NCBI RefSeq assembly: GCF_018388425.1
Contig: NZ_CP074406.1
Coordinates: 3,348,001 to 3,412,000, forward strand
Direction: 5' to 3'
Origin: Nocardioides faecalis
Lineage (GTDB): Bacteria; Actinomycetota; Actinomycetes; Propionibacteriales; Nocardioidaceae
Length of the DNA: 64,000 nt
How positions within the stretch are numbered: the stretch's first letter is position 1; each line of letters starts with the position of its first letter. Of this stretch, positions 54,627 through 62,767 are shown piece after piece. A program made the position numbers and the translations under genes. The notes under the pieces are model-generated. The model was given only the letters and a program-made list of their open reading frames with translations, made no database searches and had not been told where the DNA came from.

Positions 54627-56087
54627 TCACGGGTTGTTGAACACGGGGAGCGCCTCGCCGTGCGTGGTCGACTCGAGGGTGGCCTCGAGCAGGTGCTTGC
54701 CGAGCAGGCTCTCGTCGGGCAGCTCGATCGGGTAGTCGCCGGTGAAGCAGGCGGTGCACAGCGCCGTCTGCGGCTGCCCGGTCGCCTCGATCATCCCCTC
54801 CAGGGAGATGTAGCCGAGGCTGTCGGCGCCGACGCTGTGCGCGATCTCGTCCGGGCTCAGGCCGTTGGCGATGAGCTCGGCGCGGGTGGCGAAGTCGATG
54901 CCGTAGAAGCAGGGCCACTTCACCGGCGGGGAGGAGATCCGCACGTGCACCTCGGCCGCACCGGCCTCGCGCAGCATCCGGACCTGGGCGCGCTGGGTGT
55001 TGCCGCGCACGATCGAGTCGTCGACCACGACGATCCGCTTGCCGCGGATCATGTGCTCCAGCGCGTTCAGCTTGAGCCGGATGCCCAGCTGGCGCAGCGT
55101 CTGGCTGGGCTGGATGAAGGTGCGCCCGACGTAGGCGTTCTTGACGAAGCCCTGGCCGAACGGGATGCCGGACTCCAGCGCGTAGCCGGACGCGGCGGGG
55201 GTGCCGGACTCGGGGACCGGGATCACCAGGTCCGCCTCGACCGGGAACTCCCGGGCCAGCTGCCGGCCCATCTCCACGCGCGCCTCGTGCACGCTGCGGT
55301 TGGCGATGGTGGCGTCGGGGCGGGCGAGGTAGACGTACTCGAAGACGCAGCCCTTGCGCTGCGGCTCGGCGAACTTGTGCGAGCGCAGCCCGTTCTCGTC
55401 GATGACGAGCAGCTCGCCGGGCTCCACCTCGCGGACCATGCTCGCGCCGATGGTGGCCAGCGCGGAGTCCTCGCTGGCCACGACCCAGCCACGCTCGAGG
55501 CGACCGAGCACGAGCGGCCGGATGCCCTCGGGGTCGCGGGCGGCGTACAGGGTGTTCTCGTTCATGAACACGAACGAGAAGGCGCCCCGCACCTTCGGCA
55601 GCAGCTCCAGCGCCCGGGCCTCCAGCGAGACGTCGGGGTGGTGCGCGAGCAGCGCGGTGACCAGGCTGGTGTCGTTGGTGGCGGCCTCGAGGTCGCGGAC
55701 GTTGATGTCCAGCTCGCCCTCGTCGCTGGGCAGGTCCGCGACCAGCTTCGCCAGCTCGGCGGTGTTGATCAGGTTGCCGTTGTGGCCCAGCGCGATCGAG
55801 CCGTGGACGGTGGGCCGGAAGGTCGGCTGCGCGTTCTGCCAGGTGCTCGCACCGGTGGTGGAGTAGCGGCAGTGGCCGACCGCGAGGTGGCCGCGGAACG
55901 ACTCCAGGGTGTTCTCGTCGAAGACCTGGGAGACGAGGCCCATGTCCTTGTAGACGAGGATCTGCCGGCCGTTGCTCACCGAGATACCGGCCGACTCCTG
56001 GCCGCGGTGTTGCAGCGCATAGAGACCGAAGTAGGTCAGCTTCGCGACGTCCTCACCTGGGGCCCACACGCCGAAGACTCCGCACAC
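54627..56087 (-). CDS. purF: Amidophosphoribosyltransferase
   Basis: 486-residue first committed enzyme of purine synthesis: PRPP plus glutamine to phosphoribosylamine. The Ntn glutaminase Cys is residue 2 (MCGVFGVWAPGEDV) and ALQHRGQESAGI follows; the PRPP loop is in RIVVVDDSIVRGNT. Iron-sulfur ligands of the Bacillus type are likely among Cys in VHVRISSPPVKWPCFYGID and TALCTACF. ATG 56087. Confidence 0.96.
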   Translation of the reverse strand: MCGVFGVWAPGEDVAKLTYFGLYALQHRGQESAGISVSNGRQILVYKDMGLVSQVFDENTLESFRGHLAVGHCRYSTTGASTWQNAQPTFRPTVHGSIALGHNGNLINTAELAKLVADLPSDEGELDINVRDLEAATNDTSLVTALLAHHPDVSLEARALELLPKVRGAFSFVFMNENTLYAARDPEGIRPLVLGRLERGWVVASEDSALATIGASMVREVEPGELLVIDENGLRSHKFAEPQRKGCVFEYVYLARPDATIANRSVHEARVEMGRQLAREFPVEADLVIPVPESGTPAASGYALESGIPFGQGFVKNAYVGRTFIQPSQTLRQLGIRLKLNALEHMIRGKRIVVVDDSIVRGNTQRAQVRMLREAGAAEVHVRISSPPVKWPCFYGIDFATRAELIANGLSPDEIAHSVGADSLGYISLEGMIEATGQPQTALCTACFTGDYPIELPDESLLGKHLLEATLESTTHGEALPVFNNP

Positions 56088-56120
56088 GACTCCCAGACTA
56101 GCGGCCGGGGACTCCCCGTC

Positions 56121-57509
56121 TCAGTTCGCGTGGCTGCTGCGAGACGTGCGCTGCGCCACTGCCGCGGCCACCTGCGCCGCCTGCGCCCGGATCTCCGGGA
56201 TCGCGGTCGTCTCCCACAGCCGGCCCTTGCGCGGCGGGCCGACCAGGAACAGGTTCTCCACCACGCGGCCGTCGGCCCCGACCACCCGGCCGTCGTCGGT
56301 GGCATCCAGGCCGAGCGCGAGCGGGTCCGGGGCGGCGGTGCCCCGGGCGAGCAGCGCCTGCAGCAGCGGCGAGGTGCTGCGGCGCACGTCGCCGAGGGGC
56401 CCGGTGCAGTTCACCACCGCGTCGACGTCGTACGACGTGGCGTCGGCGGTGCGCACGGTGCACCGCTCGCCGTGGTCGGCGACCTCCGCCAGCGTGCCGG
56501 CGCGCACGTTCAGGCGACCCTCGTAGCGGTAGCGCTGCAGGCGCAGCGCGACCTCGGGGGCCATCCGGTGCCGACGGATCTCCCACGCGCGGGCGTGCAC
56601 GGCGAGGAACCGGACCCGTTCGTCGTGCGGCAGCCGGTTCCACACGTCCTGGGAGGCCGGGCGCAGGCCGTCGATCACCGCACGCCAGTCCACGCCCCGC
56701 TCGGCGGCGGCGCGGCACTCCTCGGCGACGGCCTCGGCGAGCTGGTCGGCGGTGAGCGGGCCCGCGGGCACCTTGGTCACCCAGGCGGTGTGCTGCTGGC
56801 CGCGGTGCGGCTTGGGCAGCAGCCCGGAGCGGCTGAGCATCGTCACGCTGCGCTCGGGTCCGTCCTCCAGCAGCGTGATCACGGTGTCGACCGCGGTCAG
56901 CCCGGTGCCGACGACCAGCACCTGTGCGTCCGCCGGCAGGCCACGCAGCCGGGCCAGCTGCCACGGGTTGTCGATGTGCCAGTCGGCCTCGGGCAGCGGT
57001 TCGCCGCCGGCCACGAGCGGTCGGGGAGGCTGGTTGCCGTGGGCCAGCACCACGGCCGCGGCGTGCGAGCGGGTGTGCTCGGTGACCACCTCGAAGCCCT
57101 CGGCGACCGGGACCACGTCGAGCACCGCGCCGGCCTGGACCCGGAGCCGGTCGTCGGCGACGTCGGCGAGGCGGTCCTGCAGGTAGATCGCGTAGTCCGC
57201 GCGGGGCAGGAACCCCTGCGGGTCGCTGCTGCGGCCCGTGCGCAGCGCCCAGTCCAACAGGTCCGACGGCGAGTCCGGGAACGCGCTCATGTGCCGCGCC
57301 CGGACGTTGAGCAGGTGCCGCTGGTCGTTCGTGCCGTACGCGATGCCGCGACCGACGATGCCGCTGGCCTCGTGGATGACCACCTCGAGGCGGGGGTCGT
57401 CGGAGCGGGCGAGCAGGTTGATCGCCGTCAGCACGCCGCTGGCGCCCCCACCGATCACTGCGACCCGGGTGCGCTCAGCCACCGGCGCGGCCTCCTCGAT
57501 CACTGTCAT
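56121..57509 (-). CDS. FAD-NAD(P)-binding protein (lycopene-cyclase/ornithine-monooxygenase-like fold)
   Basis: 462-residue flavoprotein with the FAD motif VAVIGGGASGVLTAINLL (glycines 20-22 and 25), and a second nucleotide motif DAQVLVVGTGLTAVDTVI. GRGIAYGTNDQRHLLNVRA is a family hallmark of the FAD_NAD-binding (PF13454) group. Reaction unknown. An imperfect -10 (TAGACT) six bases before the ATG suggests a leaderless transcript controlled by the overlapping palindrome. Confidence 0.82.
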   Translation of the reverse strand: MTVIEEAAPVAERTRVAVIGGGASGVLTAINLLARSDDPRLEVVIHEASGIVGRGIAYGTNDQRHLLNVRARHMSAFPDSPSDLLDWALRTGRSSDPQGFLPRADYAIYLQDRLADVADDRLRVQAGAVLDVVPVAEGFEVVTEHTRSHAAAVVLAHGNQPPRPLVAGGEPLPEADWHIDNPWQLARLRGLPADAQVLVVGTGLTAVDTVITLLEDGPERSVTMLSRSGLLPKPHRGQQHTAWVTKVPAGPLTADQLAEAVAEECRAAAERGVDWRAVIDGLRPASQDVWNRLPHDERVRFLAVHARAWEIRRHRMAPEVALRLQRYRYEGRLNVRAGTLAEVADHGERCTVRTADATSYDVDAVVNCTGPLGDVRRSTSPLLQALLARGTAAPDPLALGLDATDDGRVVGADGRVVENLFLVGPPRKGRLWETTAIPEIRAQAAQVAAAVAQRTSRSSHAN

Positions 57510-57515
57510 GGGGTG

Positions 57516-57536
57516 AGTCTAGTGGATCACTAGACT
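57516..57536 (-). promoter_or_regulatory. 21-bp perfect palindromic operator
   Basis: AGTCTAGTG-GAT-CACTAGACT lies seven bases before the FAD-protein ATG and contains its TAGACT -10-like box. Dyad symmetry and position fit a MarR, TetR or GntR-type repressor site. No regulator gene is adjacent. Confidence 0.7.
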
Positions 57537-57561
57537 TTCGGGGGATCGTGGGTGCCGATCC

Positions 57562-57637
57562 GCTTGTAACTACGAGTTATGGCTACTACCAGGGTGGTAG
57601 AGCACCCGGGTAGTAGCCATAACTCGTAGTTACAAGC
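57562..57637. repeat. Perfect 29-bp inverted repeat (long hairpin)
   Basis: GCTTGTAACTACGAGTTATG... (57562-57590) is exactly matched by its inverse at 57609-57637; an 18-base centre itself contains GGGTG/CACCC. Far more A/T-rich than its surroundings. It sits between the M20 peptidase stop and the FAD-protein promoter. Confidence 0.95.
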
Positions 57638-57652
57638 CCGCGACCGGCCGCG

Positions 57653-59008
57653 TCAGGAGGCGCCGAGGTTGCGCAGCAGCAGCGCCTCGGCGAGCAGGAC
57701 GCGCTCGAACTCGGCCAGGTGCAGGCCCTCGTTGGCGCCGTGGGCGCGGGTGTCGGGGTCCTCGACGCCGGTGACCAGCACGGAGGCCTCGGGGAAGGTC
57801 TCGAGGAACTCGGCGATGAACGGGATCGACCCGCCGACCCCCATGTCGACCGGCGCCGTGCCGTCCCAGGCCTCGGCGAACGCGGAGCGGGCGGCGTCGT
57901 ACGCCGGACCGGAGGCCTCGATCCGGGTGGCCTCGCCGGTGTCGACGACCGTCACGGTCAGCTCCGCACCCCACGGCACGTGGGCCTCGAGGTGGCGCTG
58001 CAGGCAGGCCAGGGCGTTGGCGGTGGTGTCGCCGGGGGCGACGCGCAGGGAGATCTTGGCGCGGGCCGCGGGCACCAGGGTGTTAGAGGCGCCCTCGACC
58101 TTGGGGGCGTCCAGGCCGGTGATGCTCAGCGCCGGCTTGGTCCACAGCCGCTCGACGGCCGAGCCGGTGCCGATCCACTCGATGCCGGGCACCGCGCCGG
58201 ACTCGGCCCGCAGCCGCTCCTCGGGGTAGTCCACGTCGGCGGCCGGGCTGGAGACCAGGCCCTCGACCGCGACGTCTCCGCGGTCGTCGTGCAGGGTCGC
58301 GATCAGCCGGGACAGGGTGATCAGCGCGTCCGGCACCAGGCCGCCCCACATGCCCGAGTGCACAGCGTGGGTCAGGGTGCGGACCTCGACGTCGACACGC
58401 ACCAGGCCGCGCAGCGAGGTGGTCAGCGCGGGTACGCCGATGTCCCAGTTGCCGGAGTCGGCGATGACGATGACGTCGGCGGCGAGCCGGTCGCGGTACG
58501 TCGCCAGCAGCTCCGGCAGCGTGTCGGAGCCGACCTCCTCCTCACCCTCGATGAACAGCTTCACCGACACCGGCAGGTCCTCACCGAAGGCGCGCAGCGC
58601 GGCGACGTGGGCCAGGACGCCGGCCTTGTCGTCGGCGGCGCCGCGGGCGTAGAGCCGGCCGTCGCGCTCGGTGGGCTCCCACGGCGGGCTGTCCCACTCG
58701 GCGTGGTCGTTCTCGGGCTGCACGTCGTGGTGGGCGTACAGCAGCACCGTCGGCGCGCCCTCGGGCCCGGCGCGGTGGCCGATGACCGCCGGCGGGGCGC
58801 CGTCGTAGGCGCGGACGATCTCCACGTCGACACCCTCGGCGGCGAACAGCTCGGCCGTGGCGCGGGCGCTGGCCTCGACCTGGTCGCGGCGGGCGGGGTC
58901 GGCGGAGACGGACGGGATGCGGACCAGCGCCTCGAGGTCGGCACGGACTCCGGGCAGGAGTTCGGTGATGCGGGTACGCAGGTCTTCGGTGGGCACGGGT
59001 CCGGTCAT
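57653..59008 (-). CDS. M20-family dipeptidase
   Basis: 451-residue zinc peptidase. Metal ligands are in LLYAHHDVQP (His/Asp), YARGAADDKAGV (bridging Asp), IEGEEEVGSD (catalytic Glu-Glu) and DSGNWD, with the last His near GANEGLHLAEFE. The lid domain includes LTHAVHSGMWGG. Cytoplasmic dipeptide or related amide hydrolysis expected. ATG 59008. Confidence 0.92.
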   Translation of the reverse strand: MTGPVPTEDLRTRITELLPGVRADLEALVRIPSVSADPARRDQVEASARATAELFAAEGVDVEIVRAYDGAPPAVIGHRAGPEGAPTVLLYAHHDVQPENDHAEWDSPPWEPTERDGRLYARGAADDKAGVLAHVAALRAFGEDLPVSVKLFIEGEEEVGSDTLPELLATYRDRLAADVIVIADSGNWDIGVPALTTSLRGLVRVDVEVRTLTHAVHSGMWGGLVPDALITLSRLIATLHDDRGDVAVEGLVSSPAADVDYPEERLRAESGAVPGIEWIGTGSAVERLWTKPALSITGLDAPKVEGASNTLVPAARAKISLRVAPGDTTANALACLQRHLEAHVPWGAELTVTVVDTGEATRIEASGPAYDAARSAFAEAWDGTAPVDMGVGGSIPFIAEFLETFPEASVLVTGVEDPDTRAHGANEGLHLAEFERVLLAEALLLRNLGAS

Positions 59009-59097
59009 GGGAGCCAACCTAGACCCCGCTCCCACCGGCGCCGCAGGCGTCACAGCCGAGCCCCGACCGCTCGCGGGTCGTGGGTCACAATGCGCCC

Positions 59098-59748
59098 ATG
59101 AGCCTCCCGTCCCGCACCCGCCTCCGGGACCGCTCCCCCGGTCGTCGTACGGCGTCCGCCGTGCTCGTCGTGGCGCTGGCAGCCGCACTGGCCGGTGGCC
59201 TGTCCGGCTGCTCCGACGCCGGAAGCACCGGTGGCGGCGGCGACGGCAGCGGCGGTGGCGGCGGGATCGCCGTGGGTGACGGCACCGCCCGGATCCTCGA
59301 CGGCGCGGTGCAGGTGCGCCGGGTGCTGGAGTCCAGCACCGCCGGCCCGACGATGTCGTCCACCTCCACCCTGCCGCCCGACTGCGCGGACGTGCCCCCG
59401 GGCCAGCCCGCGGCCGAGGAGGAGGCGATCGCCTGCGACGCCGCTGCCGCGGTCTACCGGCTCGCGCCCGCCGACGTCGTCGGCGGCGTACGGTCCGCGG
59501 AGGCGGTGCAGGAACCCGGCGTACCCGGCTGGGTGGTGCAGCTGGAGCTGGCCGAGGAACAGGCCACGACACTGGCCGCGCTGAGCGAGGAGCTCGTCGG
59601 CACCGACGAGCTGCTGGCGATCCTGGCGGACGGGGCGGTGCTCAGTGCCACGACCGTCGCCACCGTCATCCCCGACGGCCGGCTGCAGGTGGCCGGCGGC
59701 TTCGACCGCGCCCGGGCACACGAGCTGGCCGAGGCACTGTCCGACTGA
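59098..59748 (+). CDS. Lipoprotein with SecD P1-head-like domain
   Basis: 216-residue lipoprotein: signal with lipobox LSGC, a Gly/Ser/Asp-rich linker, and a C-terminal domain of about 130 residues reading VVQLELAEEQATTLAALSEE and VATVIPDGRLQVAGGFDRA, the pattern of the SecDF periplasmic P1 head. It has no SecD membrane part, so any role in secretion is unproven. Stand-alone. Confidence 0.75.
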   Translation: MSLPSRTRLRDRSPGRRTASAVLVVALAAALAGGLSGCSDAGSTGGGGDGSGGGGGIAVGDGTARILDGAVQVRRVLESSTAGPTMSSTSTLPPDCADVPPGQPAAEEEAIACDAAAAVYRLAPADVVGGVRSAEAVQEPGVPGWVVQLELAEEQATTLAALSEELVGTDELLAILADGAVLSATTVATVIPDGRLQVAGGFDRARAHELAEALSD

Positions 59749-59800
59749 GCTGCCCGGGGCGACTGAGCCGCCTGAGCGGGCTGGACCGGCTGGGCCGGCC

Positions 59801-60175
59801 TCAGTCCAACGGCAGGTACGGCGTCAGGTCGGTCCGCTCACCGCTGGCCACCACGCGCCCGGCGTCGGTCGCGGCGGTCCAGTCGAGCTCGCCCGTGGCG
59901 AGCGCGATCCAGGTGGCGGCGTCGGTCTCGATGACCGCGGGCGGCGTGCCGCGGGTGTGCCGCACCCCCTCGATCACCTGCACCGCCGCGAACGGCGGCA
60001 CCCGGACCTCGACGGAGCGGCCGGGCGCCCGGGTCTCCAGGACGGCCAGGTAGTGCTTGACCAGCAGCCGGAGGTCGGCGCGCTCGGGCGTCGTACCGGC
60101 GGCGGTGGCCTCGGCGATCCGGGCGCGGGCGGCGGCGACCTCGGCGGGTGGCTGGACGCGGAGTCGTGCGGGCAT
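59801..60175 (-). CDS. Sterol-carrier-like family protein
   Basis: 124-residue protein of the small actinobacterial sterol carrier (SCP2-like) family commonly found near purF. Pattern: RSVEVRVPPFAAVQVIEG then TPPAVIETDAATWIALATGE and a C-terminal TDLTPYLPL. Binding of lipid-like ligands is inferred. ATG 60175. Confidence 0.82.
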   Translation of the reverse strand: MPARLRVQPPAEVAAARARIAEATAAGTTPERADLRLLVKHYLAVLETRAPGRSVEVRVPPFAAVQVIEGVRHTRGTPPAVIETDAATWIALATGELDWTAATDAGRVVASGERTDLTPYLPLD

Positions 60176-60558
60176 GGTGGGCCCATTCTCACCCACGCCC
60201 GATCTCCGGGGAGCGCTCCCCTGCCGCGCTCCTGCGGCGAGGCGAGTCGAATCGACGTCGGCGGCCGCCCACGTCGGCTGAGCCGGGCCCGGCATACGTC
60301 GTACGCCCCAGGGGTCACGCGGGCGGAGGTTTGCTGGCGGTTCTTGGGCGTGGCAACCCCGAACAGCGCAGGAATCCCCGGTCGACCGGGGATTCCGACA
60401 CACCGCGCAGAGCTTCCACCGCAGTTCCACCGAGGCAGGCTGACCAGGCTGACCGCGGCGGGAGCGTTGACAGCACCGGACGGCCAACGGACGCTGGAGA
60501 GGCACCACACGCCCGGGCGGCGCCCGGGCGTGCAACCCACCGAGGGATGTGGTCCGGC
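60176..60558. other. Intergenic region with two palindromes
   Basis: 383 bases between the SCP-like gene and the YhiM-like gene, divergent. No gene. It holds a 26-bp perfect palindrome at 60371-60396 (core CCCCGGTCGACCGGGG) and a 25-bp near-palindrome at 60508-60532 (CACGCCCGGGCG arms around G), both candidates for regulator or hairpin elements. Confidence 0.7.
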
Positions 60559-61623
60559 ATGAACTACTGGGTGAGCGTCCTGTTCCGGGCGATCCCGCTG
60601 GCGATGGGGGCGGTGTGCGTCGGTCTCGGCGTCGACGTGTGGACCGCGGCCGACCAGCCCGGCAACGAGGTCGCCGGCCGGGTGGTGACGTTCCTGGCCG
60701 CGATCTGCGTGTGCCTGTTCTGCACCGCCGCGACGATCATCCGCCAGCTGATCCACCGCTTCAACACCCTCGACCGCTGGGGCTACCCGATCCTGGGGTA
60801 CCTGACCGCCGCCGGGGCGGCGGCGTACGGCGTCGTCCTTTTCTCCGGCGCCAGCGCCGCGGGCAGCGACCCCGACTACGTCGCCGGGCACGTGGTGCTC
60901 GGGCTGGGCCTGATCAGCGGCTGCGTCGCGACGGTAGCGACCGCCTCGACCCGGTTCTCCCTGATCCCGGCGAACTCCGCGCGCCCGGCCGGCGACCACG
61001 CGCCGCCGGCCGGCGCGTTCGGTGGGGCCGCGACCGGCGTGCTGTGCGCCATCCCCGTGCTGCTCGCCGCCGCCGCCTGGGCCATCGTCGTGGTCAACCT
61101 CGCCCAGACGACCACGCCCTCGCGCTTCACCGTCGGCCACGTGCTGGCAGGCATCGCCACGATCTGCACCAGCCTGATCGCCCTGGTGGTGAGCATCGTG
61201 CGCCAGGTCAACGACGCCTACACCCCGCGCGAGCGGGTGGTGTGGCCGTGGCTGGTGATCGTGATGGGGACGCTGAGCCTGGTCTGGGGGATCGTGCTGC
61301 TCATCCTCGACTCCGAGCCGTACTACCGCACCCCGGGGCTGGTGATGATCGGCCTGGGGTTGGTCTGCTTCTCCATCCTGAGCAAGGTCGGCCTGCTCGC
61401 CCTGGTGTGGCGGCGCACGTTCGCGCTGGCCAACCGGGTGCCGCTGATCCCGGTGCTCACGGCGCTGACCTGCCTGTTCCTCGCGGCGTTCACGTTCCAG
61501 GCCGCGGTGACCGACAGCGCCGTCTTCGTCGCCGCCCGCGTGCTCACCGGGCTGGGCGCGATCTGCTTCACGCTCTACTCGATCGTCTCGATCCTGGAGA
61601 GCGGCACCTCGTCCTCGAAGTGA
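60559..61623 (+). CDS. DUF2776 (YhiM-like) inner membrane protein
   Basis: 354-residue protein with about ten TM segments, clearly related to Escherichia coli YhiM over its whole length: MNYWVSVLFRAIPLAMG at the start, AGHVVLGLGLISGCVATVA, SKVGLLALVWRRTFALANR and CFTLYSIVSILESG at the end. YhiM has been linked to acid tolerance. ATG 60559 is used; another ATG four codons earlier is next to GAGGG. It converges on the hydrolase with a 6-base gap. Confidence 0.85.
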   Translation: MNYWVSVLFRAIPLAMGAVCVGLGVDVWTAADQPGNEVAGRVVTFLAAICVCLFCTAATIIRQLIHRFNTLDRWGYPILGYLTAAGAAAYGVVLFSGASAAGSDPDYVAGHVVLGLGLISGCVATVATASTRFSLIPANSARPAGDHAPPAGAFGGAATGVLCAIPVLLAAAAWAIVVVNLAQTTTPSRFTVGHVLAGIATICTSLIALVVSIVRQVNDAYTPRERVVWPWLVIVMGTLSLVWGIVLLILDSEPYYRTPGLVMIGLGLVCFSILSKVGLLALVWRRTFALANRVPLIPVLTALTCLFLAAFTFQAAVTDSAVFVAARVLTGLGAICFTLYSIVSILESGTSSSK

Positions 61624-61629
61624 GTGCGC

Positions 61630-62322
61630 TCAGCCGGCGGGCCGGCCGAGCTGCTCGATCAGTCCGAGCACCCGTGCCCAGGCCTCGGAGGCGGGGTCGA
61701 TGACGTCGAAGTGGTCGCCGGCGACCTCGATCAGCTCGGCGGCGCCGCCGGCGGCGGTCGCGGCGGCGACGTACGCCTGCGACTGCGCCAGCGGTACGAC
61801 GTCGTCGGCGCGCCCGTGCACGCACCACAACGGCACGGCCAGCGGCACCTGCCGGATCGGGTCGACACCGGCGTCGGCCTCACCCGGCGGGTGACCCAGG
61901 AACCGCGCGACCGCGCCGCCGCCGAGACCGGCGTCGTGGGCGGCACGCAGGTCGAGGACGCCGGCCTGGGAGACGACGTGGGTCAGCCCCACCTGCTGGG
62001 TGGCGGCCCAGGCCGCGAGGTGTCCGCCGGCGGAGTGGCCGATGGCGACACGGACGGGGTGCTCCACCGGGCAGGCGGCGATCGCGGCGCGGACGTCGGC
62101 GAGGGTGTCGGCGGCACCGGTGCCGCGGCGGTACTCGATCGCCCAGGTCGCCCACCCGGCCTCGACCAGGCTCGGCACCAGCGGCTGGGCGTGCTCGATG
62201 TCGTGCTCGGGCTTCCAGAAGCCGCCGTGGACGAGCACCGCCACCCCGCGCGGCGCGCCGTCGGGCAGAGTGAGCTCGGCGTACTGGCTGGGGTCGTCGC
62301 CGTACGGCGTGTGCGTGGTCAT
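61630..62322 (-). CDS. Alpha/beta hydrolase (BD-FAE/arylformamidase-like)
   Basis: 230-residue hydrolase with the oxyanion HGGFW motif, nucleophile GHSAGGHLAAW, acid in CVHGRADDVVPL and His in VAGDHFDVI. Similar to arylformamidase/feruloyl-esterase-like hydrolases; substrate unknown. It follows arfB by 16 bases and may share its transcript. Confidence 0.88.
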   Translation of the reverse strand: MTTHTPYGDDPSQYAELTLPDGAPRGVAVLVHGGFWKPEHDIEHAQPLVPSLVEAGWATWAIEYRRGTGAADTLADVRAAIAACPVEHPVRVAIGHSAGGHLAAWAATQQVGLTHVVSQAGVLDLRAAHDAGLGGGAVARFLGHPPGEADAGVDPIRQVPLAVPLWCVHGRADDVVPLAQSQAYVAAATAAGGAAELIEVAGDHFDVIDPASEAWARVLGLIEQLGRPAG

Positions 62323-62338
62323 GGCGCCATGATGCGGG

Positions 62339-62764
62339 TCAGTCGAAGCGGCCCTGGCGGCCGCGCTTGACCTCGCCGCGCCGCTTCTTGGCGCCCAGCC
62401 GACGCTCCTTCGACCCCCGGGTGGGGCGCGTGGGGCGCCGCTTGGCGGGCGGTGGCGCGGACGCCTCGCGCAGCAGCAGTGTCAGCCGCTCGCGGGCGGC
62501 ACGCCGGTTGTCGAGCTGGGTGCGGTGCTCGGAGGCGACGACGGTGAGGACGCCGTCGACCAGCCGCGGCGCGAGCCGGGCGAGCAGGCGCGGGCGCAGC
62601 GTCTCCGGCACCGAGGCCGCGCGGGCCACGTCGAGGCTGAGCTCGACGCGGCTGTCGGTGGTGTTCACCCCCTGGCCACCGGGCCCCGAGGAGCGGGAGA
62701 ACCGCTCGCCCAGCTCGGCCGCGGGCACCACCCACGACCGCGAGACCGGGAGGTCCCCCGCCAC
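62339..62764 (-). CDS. arfB: Ribosome-rescue hydrolase ArfB
   Basis: 141-residue release-factor-like protein. The catalytic GGQ is at residues 29-31 in SSGPGGQGVNTTDSRVEL, and the C-terminus is a strongly basic tail (KRRPTRPTRGSKERRLG) that would enter the empty mRNA channel. It frees stalled ribosomes by hydrolysing peptidyl-tRNA. Three bases after purL, so co-transcribed. Confidence 0.93.
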   Translation of the reverse strand: MAGDLPVSRSWVVPAAELGERFSRSSGPGGQGVNTTDSRVELSLDVARAASVPETLRPRLLARLAPRLVDGVLTVVASEHRTQLDNRRAARERLTLLLREASAPPPAKRRPTRPTRGSKERRLGAKKRRGEVKRGRQGRFD

Positions 62765-62767
62765 CTG

